From the NCBI RefSeq assembly GCF_014203275.1, contig NZ_JACHIP010000004.1:372001-436000 (forward strand): a DNA stretch of 64,000 bases, in the 5' to 3' direction. The notes under the pieces are model-generated. The model made no database searches and was not told the DNA's origin. It was given only the letters and a program-made list of their open reading frames with translations. This document shows positions 9,730 to 18,372 of the stretch, piece by piece. Position 1 is the first letter of the stretch. Each line of letters opens with the position of its first letter. The DNA is from Granulicella aggregans. Its GTDB lineage: Bacteria; Acidobacteriota; Terriglobia; Terriglobales; Acidobacteriaceae. The position numbers and the translations under genes were made by a program.

Positions 9730-11391
9730 TTATCCGCGTTCTTCCGGCCAACCCATCAGGAGTGGAACGAACTGCGCTTCGATCGCGGCGGAAAAAAGAA
9801 ATCCCTGGATGGTGTCGCATCCCATGGAGGTTGCGATCTCTCGTTGCTGCTGAGTCTCTACCCCTTCGGCGACGACACTCATGCCAAGAGCGTGGGCCAT
9901 CGAAACGATCGCTTCGACAATCGCATCGGCATCACGTTGCACCCCAAGGCGATTGATAAAGTAGCGATCGATCTTAAGCACCGAGATGGGCAGCCGGTGC
10001 AGGTGCTGCAGCGAGGAGTACCCCGTGCCAAAGTCATCGACTGCGAAGACGATGCCCGCGCGGGCGAGTTGCTGCATCGGCTCCAGCGCTTCGTTGAAGT
10101 TCAGTACGGCGCGCTCGGTGATCTCGAACTCGATACATGCGGGATCCGCCCCACATCCCCGGATCTTGTCCAACGCGGCTTGAGCAAATCCGGCACTCTT
10201 CAACTGCAGTGGAGAGACGTTCACCGCGATCGGAACGGTGCTGTCGAAGCAGGACTTCCATGTCCGTAGCTGGCACGACGCCTCTTCGATCACCCACATC
10301 CCCAGTTCTTCGATCATGCCCGTCTCTTCTGCCACAGGGATGAAGAGGTCGGGAGAAACGAAGCCTCCATTCTTTCCGGGCAGACGCAGCAGGGCTTCAA
10401 ACTTGCACACCGTTCCCGTGGGCGAGTACTGCGGCTGATAGTGCAGCCGGAAGCTGCCCGCCTTCAGAGCCTCCTGGATATAGGCCGCAAGCTCCGTCCG
10501 CTCCTTCGACTCGAGCGAGAACATGGCGATGCGATGGCCTCCACTTGCGCGGGCCTGGTGCATCGCCGTGTCTGCCGCGTGTTCCAGGCGCTCGAACTCG
10601 CGGCTGTCGTCGGGATAGACTGCGATGCCGACGCTGGCGGACAGGATGATGGATTGATCGTCCACCTTCACTGGTTCCGCAAAGATCTTGAGCAGGGCCT
10701 CCGCTACGCGGTAGATGTCGAAGTGGTGGTCGAGCTCGGCAAGCACAATTGTGAATCCATGAACTCCCGTGCGGGCGACCGTGTCCATCCCGCGGATCCT
10801 GCGATGGAGCCAATAGGTTACTCGTTCCATGCAGGTCTCGCAGGCGGCGTCTCCATGCCGCTCGGCAACCTCGGCAAAGTGGTCGATGTCCATAGACACA
10901 ACCGCAACCCGGCGACGCCTCCGGTCGGCATGGGCCAGCGCCTCTGCCGCCCGTTGCTTGAGCAGGCCGCGGTCGGTCAGGCCCATCGTCCAGCTACTCC
11001 GGGTGGGGAGCATTACAGGAGAACTCTCAAGCAATACATCTGTCGGAGAAGCCACTACCAGGCGCGATAAGCGACCGTTGTAGATCAGGGCGTTGGAGTG
11101 AATGCGCACGGGAAAGCTTGTGCCGTCGCTGCGCCGGTGCTTCGCCACCCGGCCTGAATGGCCGTTCTTCTTGGCTTCAACGAATGAGGTCTTTTCCGTG
11201 GCGAACAACTGCGGTGGCGTCAGCGCCAGGAACTCCTCGCGCGTATAGCCGTACTGACGCAACGCTCCTTCGCTTACCTCTACGAAGCGCGAAGTCTCGC
11301 GGTCGTAGATCCACATGGGCATCTGATTCCCGCGCAGCAGCGAGCTTGCCGTTCTTGTGTCGCCCCCTCGCTGCACTACAGAAGCCGCCAT
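9730..11391 (-). CDS. PAS-GGDEF-EAL protein, likely c-di-GMP phosphodiesterase
   Basis: The 553-residue soluble protein has a PAS-like sensor (about 20-115), a diguanylate cyclase-like domain (about 150-310) and an EAL domain (about 315-545). The GGDEF signature is replaced by GVHGF, so cyclase activity is unlikely. The EAL domain looks intact: EALLR, NVSPLQL, EITER, DDFGTGYSS, LKIDR and EGVE are all present. The expected net activity is hydrolysis of c-di-GMP, with the degenerate domain perhaps serving as a GTP sensor (inference). There are no membrane helices. Its stop lies 7 bp from the convergent mfd stop. Confidence 0.9.
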   Translation of the reverse strand: MAASVVQRGGDTRTASSLLRGNQMPMWIYDRETSRFVEVSEGALRQYGYTREEFLALTPPQLFATEKTSFVEAKKNGHSGRVAKHRRSDGTSFPVRIHSNALIYNGRLSRLVVASPTDVLLESSPVMLPTRSSWTMGLTDRGLLKQRAAEALAHADRRRRRVAVVSMDIDHFAEVAERHGDAACETCMERVTYWLHRRIRGMDTVARTGVHGFTIVLAELDHHFDIYRVAEALLKIFAEPVKVDDQSIILSASVGIAVYPDDSREFERLEHAADTAMHQARASGGHRIAMFSLESKERTELAAYIQEALKAGSFRLHYQPQYSPTGTVCKFEALLRLPGKNGGFVSPDLFIPVAEETGMIEELGMWVIEEASCQLRTWKSCFDSTVPIAVNVSPLQLKSAGFAQAALDKIRGCGADPACIEFEITERAVLNFNEALEPMQQLARAGIVFAVDDFGTGYSSLQHLHRLPISVLKIDRYFINRLGVQRDADAIVEAIVSMAHALGMSVVAEGVETQQQREIATSMGCDTIQGFLFSAAIEAQFVPLLMGWPEERG

Positions 11392-11520
11392 TCTTCTTAG
11401 CCCCGGTAAAACTGAGTCCTGGTACTACACAACTCTTATCGTCCGTCGCGTTTAGAACATTCGCTGCGATTCTCTTCCCAACCATAATCCCATAGACTTC
11501 CCTAAGAGGACATGCATTCA

Positions 11521-13311
11521 ATGGTGCGATTTTCCATCTTCCTGCTTGGAGCTTCCATGCTTCTCCCTGCACTTCAGAGCAATTCCCAGAGAATCTCCGC
11601 CGACGGAGCTCCTCAAACGTTTCAATTCGTCGCCGACCAGTACTTCAGCGAAGTCTTGTTTCACTTCTCGCCCACGGCGGGAACCTCCGCAGGTCTGCAT
11701 CAATATGATGCACAACTTGAAGACTACTCCGCTGCCAACCTTGCGCGACAGGTAGCCGCCCTCAAGAGTTATGAGGCGAAGATTGCTGCCATCGACCCCG
11801 CCGCGCTCGATCTTCCCGTCGCGGCGGACCGCGAGATCCTTCTCAACAGCATCCACTCCTCTCTGCTCGAGCTTGAAGTGATCCGGCCGCTGGAGAAGAA
11901 TCCCGACACCTACTCTTCGAGCCTCGCAAACTCCGCTTTCGTCCTTATGAGCCGCAATTACGCGCCTCCCAACACCCGGTTGAAGTCCCTGGTCGCACGT
12001 GAGCAGCGTATGCCCGAAGCTCTGCTGGAAGCCCGGAAGAACCTCAAGAACCCGCCCCGGATCTTCACGGAGATCGCGCTCGAACAGATCGACGGAATCA
12101 TCTCCTTCTTCTCCGACGACGTTCCGGCGGCGTTCACGGACGCCACCGACACTGCAACAAAAGTCGCATTCACGAAGTCCAACGTGGCGGTCATCGAAGC
12201 CCTCAGGAGTTACGCGGCGTGGATGAAGTCCGACCTTCTCGCGAGGTCTAACGGAGACTACAAGCTGGGCGCGGAGACCTACGCGAAGAAGCTCAGCTAC
12301 GACGAGATGGTCGACATCCCGCTCGACCGCCTGCTTGAGGTGGGCTATGCCGATATGCATCGGAACCAGGCGGAGTTCGCCCGGATCGCGAAAGAAGTTG
12401 ATCCGTCGAAGACGCCGCAGCAGGTGCTCGCTGAACTCGCAACCATTCATCCTGCACCGGAGAAGCTGCTGGGCTCCTTTCAGGACACGTTTACTTCGCT
12501 GATCACGTTCATTCGTGCGAATCACATCATCACCATCCCCAGCGAGGTCGAACCGACGCTTGAAGAGACCCCTCCGTTCATGCGGGCCACGACCCAGGCT
12601 TCGATGGACTCGCCAGGACCTTTCGAGACACACTCGAAGAAGGCGTACTTCAACGTAACCCTGCCGGAGAAGGATTGGACTCCGGAGCACATCGCCGAAC
12701 ACATGGCCGCCTTCAACGTCGGCACCATCGTCAGCACCAGCGTGCACGAGGCTTATCCCGGCCACTACGTCCAGTTCCTCTTTCAGGACAGGTTCCCATC
12801 AAAGGTCCGCAAACTCATTGGCGCGAACTCGAACATTGAAGGCTGGGCGCACTATTGCGAGCAAATGATGCTCGACCAGGGCTATGCCGCTGCCCCGGCA
12901 GGTGCAACACCGGAGCAGGTTCGGGAAGCGAAGCTCATCCGCCTCGGCCAGCTGCAGGATGCCCTTCTCCGCGATGCCCGCTTTGTCGCTGCGATCAAAC
13001 TTCATACTGGCCAGGGTGAACCCGGCAACACGCCCTGGACGATCGATCAGGCAGTCGACTTCTTCGTCACCGATGGCTATCAGTCGAAGTCGGTCGGATT
13101 AATGGAGACCAAGCGTGGCACCTCGGATGCGACCTATCTTTACTACACGCTGGGTAAGCTCGAGATTATGAAGCTTCGTGAAGACCTGAAGAAGAAGCAG
13201 GGAGCAGCGTTTAATCTGCAACAGTTTCACGACAACCTTATGTTGCAGGGACTCGCTCCCATAAAGGTCATCCGCAAAGCGATGCTGCAGGATGATTCGC
13301 CGGTGCTGTAG
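11521..13311 (+). CDS. Secreted DUF885-family zinc peptidase-like protein
   Basis: This 596-residue protein has an N-terminal signal peptide and matches the DUF885 family, usually described as putative metallopeptidases or carboxypeptidases. Visible hallmarks are HEAYPGHYVQ, which carries HEAxxGH zinc ligands, followed by EGWAHYCEQMM, where the third ligand would lie, and a helical C-terminal region. The start at 11521 is favoured because AAGAGGA lies 10-11 nt upstream; an ATG at 11512 would be too close to that site. It is divergent from the EAL gene and followed by galU. Substrates of the family are largely undefined. Confidence 0.85.
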   Translation: MVRFSIFLLGASMLLPALQSNSQRISADGAPQTFQFVADQYFSEVLFHFSPTAGTSAGLHQYDAQLEDYSAANLARQVAALKSYEAKIAAIDPAALDLPVAADREILLNSIHSSLLELEVIRPLEKNPDTYSSSLANSAFVLMSRNYAPPNTRLKSLVAREQRMPEALLEARKNLKNPPRIFTEIALEQIDGIISFFSDDVPAAFTDATDTATKVAFTKSNVAVIEALRSYAAWMKSDLLARSNGDYKLGAETYAKKLSYDEMVDIPLDRLLEVGYADMHRNQAEFARIAKEVDPSKTPQQVLAELATIHPAPEKLLGSFQDTFTSLITFIRANHIITIPSEVEPTLEETPPFMRATTQASMDSPGPFETHSKKAYFNVTLPEKDWTPEHIAEHMAAFNVGTIVSTSVHEAYPGHYVQFLFQDRFPSKVRKLIGANSNIEGWAHYCEQMMLDQGYAAAPAGATPEQVREAKLIRLGQLQDALLRDARFVAAIKLHTGQGEPGNTPWTIDQAVDFFVTDGYQSKSVGLMETKRGTSDATYLYYTLGKLEIMKLREDLKKKQGAAFNLQQFHDNLMLQGLAPIKVIRKAMLQDDSPVL

Positions 13312-13418
13312 AAGGTGCTTTCTCCGACAAAGGTTTCACACCCGTGTCATCGAGCTTTTGTTAGCATGGAGATAGGTATCGCCCACTCCCCCTAATACAG
13401 CAAAGGAACCTGCATCTC

Positions 13419-14294
13419 ATGCCTATGAAGATTCGCAAAGCCGTCTTTCCCGCCGCCGGTATGGGCACGCGCTTTCTGCCCGCAACCAAGGCCACGCCGA
13501 AGGAGATGCTCTGCTTGGTCGATAAGCCGCTGATCCAGTACGGCGTGGAAGAGGCTGTGGCTGCGGGCTGCACCGAGATCATCATCGTCACCGGTCGCGG
13601 CAAGACGACCATGGAAGACCACTTCGACAAGTCGGCGGAGCTCGAAGCCTCGCTCGCCGCGAAGAATAAGACCGCGCTGCTTGAGATCGCCCGCTCCGTC
13701 TCGAAGCTCGCCAAGATCATCTATGTTCGCCAGCCCGAAGCCCTCGGCCTCGGCCATGCTGTTCTTATGGCGAAGGAAGTCGTCGGCAACGAGCCCTTCT
13801 GCGTGCTTCTGCCTGATGACATCGTCGATGCAACGGTTCCCTGCATGAAGCAGATGGTCGAAGCCTTCAACGAGACCCAGTCCACCATCCTTGGCTCCGA
13901 GGTCGTCGAAGGCGCGGCCATCTCCGCCTACGGCTGTCTCGCCGTCAAGCCGGTCGCGTCGAACCCGCGTCTCCTCGAAGTTACCGACATGGTCGAGAAG
14001 CCGAAGGCTGAAGAAGCTCCCTCGCAGAACGCCATCATCGGCCGCTACATCCTGACGCCACGCATCTTCGAGATGATCGAAGGCATCACCCCCGGCGCGG
14101 GCGGCGAACTCCAACTGACCGATGCCATAAAGGCCCTGATGCAGCACGAGAAGGTCTACGGCTACAGCTACGAAGGCAAGCGCCACGACGCCGGCGACAA
14201 ACTCGGCTTCCTCAAGGCCACGGTCGAGTTCGGCCTGAAGCACCCGCAGCTCGGTGCAGGCTTCCGCGAGTTCCTTAAGAGCTTTCCGGTGTAA
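13419..14294 (+). CDS. galU: UTP-glucose-1-phosphate uridylyltransferase
   Basis: GalU makes UDP-glucose from UTP and glucose-1-phosphate for exopolysaccharide, lipopolysaccharide and trehalose synthesis. The 291-residue length is standard. The nucleotide-binding start KAVFPAAGMGTRFLPATKA, KEMLCLVDKP, the central LLPDDIV and the EKP motif (DMVEKP) are all present. AAAGGA 11 nt upstream supports the ATG at 13419; a second ATG lies 6 nt further in. A strong intrinsic terminator follows 43 bp after the stop, so it is probably the last gene of its transcript. Confidence 0.97.
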   Translation: MPMKIRKAVFPAAGMGTRFLPATKATPKEMLCLVDKPLIQYGVEEAVAAGCTEIIIVTGRGKTTMEDHFDKSAELEASLAAKNKTALLEIARSVSKLAKIIYVRQPEALGLGHAVLMAKEVVGNEPFCVLLPDDIVDATVPCMKQMVEAFNETQSTILGSEVVEGAAISAYGCLAVKPVASNPRLLEVTDMVEKPKAEEAPSQNAIIGRYILTPRIFEMIEGITPGAGGELQLTDAIKALMQHEKVYGYSYEGKRHDAGDKLGFLKATVEFGLKHPQLGAGFREFLKSFPV

Positions 14295-14336
14295 GGCTTG
14301 CTCTGAGAAACCAGCTATCTTTGCCACACCGAACCA

Positions 14337-14374
14337 CGACATGTCCTCGCCCTCAAGCGAGGACATGTCGTTTT
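14337..14374 (+). terminator. Intrinsic terminator downstream of galU
   Basis: A perfect 14-bp stem (CGACATGTCCTCGC / GCGAGGACATGTCG) with a 6-nt loop is followed by TTTT. It lies between galU and the convergent reductase gene. The T tail faces the plus strand, so it mainly serves galU. Confidence 0.92.
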
Positions 14375-14436
14375 GCCGCTAAGCCAATGCGAACAAGTAT
14401 TGAGCGTGATGACGTCGTGACCCATCGCCGGAGCCT

Positions 14437-15471
14437 TTACTTCTTGAGCAGGCCAAGACGCTGAAGGCTCTCCGCTGTCGCGATGATGGCCTCCTCGTTG
14501 GAACGTGGTGTCCAACCAAGGATGCTGCGTGCCTTTTCGTTGGAGATGTTCTTCTGCTTTCCGACCTCGGGAGCGATCATCTTCATATCCGAGACGAAGT
14601 GCGCTAGAAAGCGCACGATCCAGTCGGGCATCTCGCCGGTAGGAACACGGCGACCGGCGACGCCCATGTGCTCTTTCAGGATCCTGGCCACCTGGATCAG
14701 GGACAGGGCGCCCCCGGCCAGGGCCAGAAAGCGTTCTCCCTTCGCGGCCGGGTGAGTCATCGCGCGAAGATGGATGTCTGCTACGTCGCGGACATCGACC
14801 ACGCCGAAAGAGAGGCGCGGGCAGGCAGGGACCGCTCCGTCGAGCAGGCGTTTCACAATGAGGATGGACGGCGCGTAGTCGGCACCCAGAACAGGTCCGA
14901 AGATGCCTACAGGGTTGACGACAGTCAGCTCGAGCGCGCCGCCTTCGCGAGCGATGAACTCCCATGCGGCACGTTCGGCGATGGTCTTGGATTTGGGATA
15001 GGCTGCGACGCCGGAGCCCGTCAGGTCGGTCCAGTCAGCTTCCGTGAAAATAGCAGTTCGCGGCTTGTGGCCGTAACCGACCGCGGCGAAGGATGACGTC
15101 ATCACGACTCGCTCGACGCCCGAGTCGCGGGCCGCACGCAGGACGCGGAGGGCTCCTTCGCGGGCCGGAATGATGAGTTCGTCCTCATGCTTTGGGGCAC
15201 GTGGCGGGAACGGTGAGGCCACATGAAGCACGTAGCGGCAACCGGCTGCAGCCTCTGCCCATCCCTTGTCCGCGCCGAGATCAGTGGCGGCAAAGGTAAG
15301 CGCCTCCAGCCTTGGTGCGCCTACGGCTTTGAGCATGGAGCGCACATCGGGTTCGCGCGTGAGCGAGCGAACGGTCGTGCGCACCTTGTATCCGGCGCGA
15401 AGGAGTTGGTCGATGCAATGGGTGGCTACGAAGCCAGAGCCGCCGGTAACGAGGACGAGGTCTTCACTCAT
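14437..15471 (-). CDS. NAD(P)-dependent epimerase/dihydroflavonol-4-reductase-like oxidoreductase
   Basis: The 344-residue protein is an extended short-chain dehydrogenase: Rossmann motif VTGGSGFVATH at the N-terminus, the conserved TSSFAAVGYG region, and the catalytic Tyr-x3-Lys in AYPKSK. The closest families are dihydroflavonol-4-reductase or cinnamoyl-CoA reductase-like enzymes, which reduce aldehydes or ketones; the substrate is unknown. It lies 38 bp downstream of a tetR-type gene on the same strand. A 22-bp palindrome and a -10-like TACACT occupy this gap, so it probably has its own TetR-controlled promoter and a nearly leaderless mRNA. Confidence 0.87.
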   Translation of the reverse strand: MSEDLVLVTGGSGFVATHCIDQLLRAGYKVRTTVRSLTREPDVRSMLKAVGAPRLEALTFAATDLGADKGWAEAAAGCRYVLHVASPFPPRAPKHEDELIIPAREGALRVLRAARDSGVERVVMTSSFAAVGYGHKPRTAIFTEADWTDLTGSGVAAYPKSKTIAERAAWEFIAREGGALELTVVNPVGIFGPVLGADYAPSILIVKRLLDGAVPACPRLSFGVVDVRDVADIHLRAMTHPAAKGERFLALAGGALSLIQVARILKEHMGVAGRRVPTGEMPDWIVRFLAHFVSDMKMIAPEVGKQKNISNEKARSILGWTPRSNEEAIIATAESLQRLGLLKK

Positions 15472-15478
15472 AAAGTCG

Positions 15479-15484
15479 AGTGTA
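15479..15484 (-). promoter_or_regulatory. Probable -10 box of the reductase gene
   Basis: TACACT on the minus strand lies 7 nt before the ATG at 15471, so the transcript would start at or next to the start codon. The TetR-type palindrome covers the region immediately upstream, where spacer and -35 would be. Confidence 0.45.
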
Positions 15485-15488
15485 CATG

Positions 15489-15510
15489 ATAGACCGAACG
15501 TTCATTCTAT
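15489..15510. promoter_or_regulatory. Candidate TetR-type operator
   Basis: The sequence ATAGAccGAACGTTCatTCTAT is a 22-bp inverted repeat, with 18 of 22 positions symmetric. It lies in the 38-bp gap between the tetR-type gene and the reductase and overlaps the last base of the tetR stop codon. Size and symmetry fit a TetR dimer site. I found no second copy in front of tetR itself or the flavin oxidoreductase gene. Confidence 0.65.
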
Positions 15511-16076
15511 TATTTTGCCTTCACCGTCTCCCACATATTGTCAGCGATCTCGCGTAAGAGCGCGTCGGGCAGCTTGCGCGGCAGCCCGGCGAGGCGCACG
15601 ATGAGATTCAGCGTGAGTTCGTTGAGAACTTCGGCGGGCCACTCGTTGAGGACGCCGCCCTTGGACCGGCTCGAGAAGCGGTGAAAGAAGGCAGCTGCGC
15701 GCTCGTCTTTCTCCAAGGGTTCGGGGGAGCAGGCAAAGCCGGCGTGTTTGTACTGCTCGTAGAAACGCATCTCCCGTTTATGTTTGCGATAGAAGCTATA
15801 GGTGTTAAGGCAACCCTGAATGAAGGTATCGCGCGGATCCTGTTCGAGGGAGAAACCTTCAAGGATGCTCGCTCGTTTGAGGGCGCTAATGCTCTCGTAG
15901 AGGGCCTGGATGATCGCTTCTTTACTCGGAAAATAATGGTAGATGACTCCCGCGCTCGCGCCCGAGCGCTGCGCGACGAGCGACATAGGCGCGTCGTGGA
16001 AGCCGCGCTCAACGACGATGTCGAGCATGGCATCGAGGATAGCGTCGCGCTTGGACGGCTTAGTTTTGGCTGCCAT
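15510..16076 (-). CDS. TetR-family transcriptional regulator
   Basis: The 188-residue protein has the TetR N-terminal helix-turn-helix (about residues 10-55): DAILDAMLDIVVERGFHDAPM, then VAQRSGASAGVIYHYFPSKEAI. The C-terminal ligand-binding region is specific to each regulator and gives no ligand. It is divergent from a flavin oxidoreductase gene (211-bp gap) and precedes the SDR reductase gene. That arrangement recalls NemR with nemA, so electrophile or aldehyde sensing is a reasonable guess. The palindrome 15489-15510 is the best operator candidate. A -10-like AACAAT lies 6 nt from its ATG. Confidence 0.93.
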   Translation of the reverse strand: MAAKTKPSKRDAILDAMLDIVVERGFHDAPMSLVAQRSGASAGVIYHYFPSKEAIIQALYESISALKRASILEGFSLEQDPRDTFIQGCLNTYSFYRKHKREMRFYEQYKHAGFACSPEPLEKDERAAAFFHRFSSRSKGGVLNEWPAEVLNELTLNLIVRLAGLPRKLPDALLREIADNMWETVKAK

Positions 16077-16082
16077 GATCTG

Positions 16083-16088
16083 ATTGTT
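16083..16088 (-). promoter_or_regulatory. Probable -10 box of the tetR-type gene
   Basis: AACAAT on the minus strand lies 6 nt upstream of the ATG at 16076, the spacing expected of a leaderless transcript. No ribosome binding site is visible in between. Confidence 0.4.
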
Positions 16089-16287
16089 CCACGTCTGGAT
16101 TCTGAACGCCTGCTGGTCCTGACAACACCAGGTTGCAGACTCTCTTAGGGAGGCCCTTTCTCAGGTTCATCACAAGCATGTGTCAGATATTGTGTGGTCA
16201 AAATTTGAGAACCCGGATTACAGAGACTAGTGCTTAACGCTCTCCTTCAGGAATCCGATATCGAGCCGGCCTCATCCAATCCCGGAC

Positions 16288-17370
16288 ATGGCAAACCACA
16301 CCCCGAACCTTCTCGACCCCATCCAGCTAGGCGACCTTCACCTCCCCAACCGAGTCATCATGGCTCCGCTGACCCGGCTCCGCGGCACTGCGGATCACGT
16401 CGCAACGCCCATCATCGCGGAGTATTATGCGCAGCGCGCCTCGGCAGGGCTGATCATCTCTGAGGGCACGCCAGTCGATCCACTCGGCGTCGGTTACGCG
16501 CAGGTTCCTGGTATCTGGTCCAAGGACCAGGTTGAGGCGTGGAAGCCCATCACGAAGGCTGTGCGTCACGCTGGCGGCCGCATCTTCGCGCAGATTTGGC
16601 ATGTGGGCCGTATCTCCGATCCCGTCTTCCTCAGCGGTCAGACGCCCGTTGCGCCTTCGGCCATCGCCGCTGCCGGTCACGTCTCGCACCTGCGCCCGGA
16701 GCGGCCCTTCGTCACACCGCGCGCGCTCACTCTTGAAGAAGTGAAGGGCGTTGTCGAAGCCTTCCGCCGCGGAGCCGAGAACGCCCAGGCCGCAGGTTTC
16801 GACGGCGTCGAGATTCACGGCGCGAACGGCTACCTCCTCGACCAATTTCTCCAGGACGGGACCAACCATCGTACCGACGAGTACGGCGGTCCGATCGAAA
16901 ACCGCGCCCGCTTGCACCTTGAAGTCACCGACGCTGCAATCTCCGTCTTTGGCGCGGGCCGCGTGGGTATGCACCTGGCTCCGCGCAGCGGCGTCCATGG
17001 CATCTCGGATTCCAACCTGCCCGCGACCTTCGGCTACCTCGCAACCGAGCTTGGCAAGAAGAAGATCGCCTTCATCGCCGCCCGCGAAGCTGTCGGGCCT
17101 GACTCGCTTGGACCTACTTTGAAGCAACAGTTTGGCGGTGTCTACGTTGCGAACGAAGCGCTCGACCAGAAGAGCGGCCAGCACCTTCTCGACGAGGGCA
17201 AGGCCGATGCCGTCGCCTATGGCAAGCTCTTCATCGCCAACCCTGATCTTCCGATCCGCTTCGCAAAGGGTGCGCCGCTCAATGTCCCGGACGTAAAGAC
17301 CTTCTACTCGCACGGTTCGGAAGGTTACACGGACTATCCATCGCTGCAGCCTGAGACGGTCGGAGTATAG
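16288..17370 (+). CDS. Old Yellow Enzyme family NADH:flavin oxidoreductase (NemA-like)
   Basis: The 360-residue FMN enzyme has MAPLTR near the N-terminus, the HGANGYLLDQFLQDGTNHR active-site segment with the substrate-binding His/Asn pair, YGG, and the C-terminal phosphate-binding GKLFIANPDLP. Old Yellow Enzymes reduce activated alkenes, quinones, nitro compounds and nitrate esters with NAD(P)H. Divergent placement from a TetR gene supports a role in detoxifying electrophiles. A weak promoter candidate (TTGAGA at 16205, 17-nt spacer, TAGTGC at 16228) lies upstream. Confidence 0.95.
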   Translation: MANHTPNLLDPIQLGDLHLPNRVIMAPLTRLRGTADHVATPIIAEYYAQRASAGLIISEGTPVDPLGVGYAQVPGIWSKDQVEAWKPITKAVRHAGGRIFAQIWHVGRISDPVFLSGQTPVAPSAIAAAGHVSHLRPERPFVTPRALTLEEVKGVVEAFRRGAENAQAAGFDGVEIHGANGYLLDQFLQDGTNHRTDEYGGPIENRARLHLEVTDAAISVFGAGRVGMHLAPRSGVHGISDSNLPATFGYLATELGKKKIAFIAAREAVGPDSLGPTLKQQFGGVYVANEALDQKSGQHLLDEGKADAVAYGKLFIANPDLPIRFAKGAPLNVPDVKTFYSHGSEGYTDYPSLQPETVGV

Positions 17371-18177
17371 CTAGCGCCCTTCGCGCAACCGCGCAGCAAG
17401 TCTCTCCGGCAGGCCAGCCATCAGGATCCTTCCCTGCGACGAAGTAAGGTCGTAGGGGACGCGGTGATAGGTGACCTCAAACGAATCAGAGTCGTAGATC
17501 GCGAAGGCGGCGCGCCAGTCGAAGTCGCGTGGCTGCCCGACGGATCCGGGATTGATCAGATGACGCGAGTCGGAAGTCAATTTGACCGTCCAGGATTCAG
17601 CGTCCTTGCGCGAACGGTACGCTGGCCGGATCTCTCGCCACTCTGTTCCGCTGCTCGAAAATCCGCCCTGCACATGCGTATGTCCAAAGAAGGTCACATC
17701 GCTGATCATCTGCTGCAGCGGTGCCCAAGCGTCGCGCATGCTCAGGATGTACTGGTCTTCGTTGAGCGGCGAGCCATGGACGCAGCTCACGTTGAGATCA
17801 ACCTCTTCCGCAGCCTCGTCCGGGTCTGAATTGGAAGCGTAGTGTGGAAGGATCGGTCCCTGCGGCAGTGCCTTCAGCCACTCCAGGTTTTCCGGCGTAA
17901 GCTCGCTCTGGGTCCACATCGCCGCAGCCCGTGCCACTGGATTAAACCCCAGCGCCGACGCCAGCCCGCAGCAGACTCGGTCATGATTGCCGCGCACCAC
18001 GAGATGCGACAACGGACGCACCTTATCGATGACCTGGTTCGGGCTGCCGCCGTATCCCACCACATCGCCCAGGTTCCAGAGCTGGTCCGTCACTCCCGCT
18101 GCGTCGAGGACGGCGGTCAGGGCTTCGAGATTTCCGTGGATATCGGAGAGGACGAGTGCGCGCATAGACAAGCTCAT
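17371..18177 (-). CDS. Calcineurin-like metallophosphoesterase (YfcE/MJ0936-type)
   Basis: The 268-residue protein holds the full metal-ligand set: SDIHGN, GDVVGYG, RGNHD, a central VHGSP, GHTH and a C-terminal NPGSVGQPRD. This composition is typical of small cytosolic phosphodiesterases. The natural substrate is unknown. An alternative ATG at 18165 gives the more usual N-terminus MRALVLSDIHGN. Its stop is immediately next to the stop of the convergent flavin oxidoreductase gene (17370/17371). Confidence 0.9.
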   Translation of the reverse strand: MSLSMRALVLSDIHGNLEALTAVLDAAGVTDQLWNLGDVVGYGGSPNQVIDKVRPLSHLVVRGNHDRVCCGLASALGFNPVARAAAMWTQSELTPENLEWLKALPQGPILPHYASNSDPDEAAEEVDLNVSCVHGSPLNEDQYILSMRDAWAPLQQMISDVTFFGHTHVQGGFSSSGTEWREIRPAYRSRKDAESWTVKLTSDSRHLINPGSVGQPRDFDWRAAFAIYDSDSFEVTYHRVPYDLTSSQGRILMAGLPERLAARLREGR

Positions 18178-18288
18178 GCCGGGGAGAGCACGAAGTCTCT
18201 AGCTTATAGGGATTTCGCGTGCGGGGAAAGCAAGCGCTCCTCTGAAAGAAGAGCGGCACCCATGGTCAAGCCCACAAAGATCGGGTTC

Positions 18289-18321
18289 CCCATCCATCGC
18301 AGCTGTATCGCGATGGGTGGG
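18289..18321. repeat. REP-like palindrome related to the RAYT-flanking repeats
   Basis: Arms CCCATCCATCGC (18289-18300) and GCGATGGGTGGG (18310-18321) form a 12-bp stem with one wobble and a 9-nt loop. The arms differ from those flanking the transposase at one or two positions. Two small hairpins follow directly (GACGT-AAA-ACGTC at 18321-18333 and ACCCT-GCGA-AGGGT at 18334-18347). The cluster lies in the 195-bp gap before the metallophosphoesterase gene. Confidence 0.75.
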
Positions 18322-18372
18322 ACGTAAAACGTCACCCTGCGAAGGGTCAGCCCACCACCATAGGCTTCTAGC

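Noticed and set aside
16230..17370. Long frames on both strands across the flavin oxidoreductase gene
   Set aside because: The plus-strand frame at 16288 carries all family motifs. The others are overlapping frames opened by high GC content and have no recognisable pattern.
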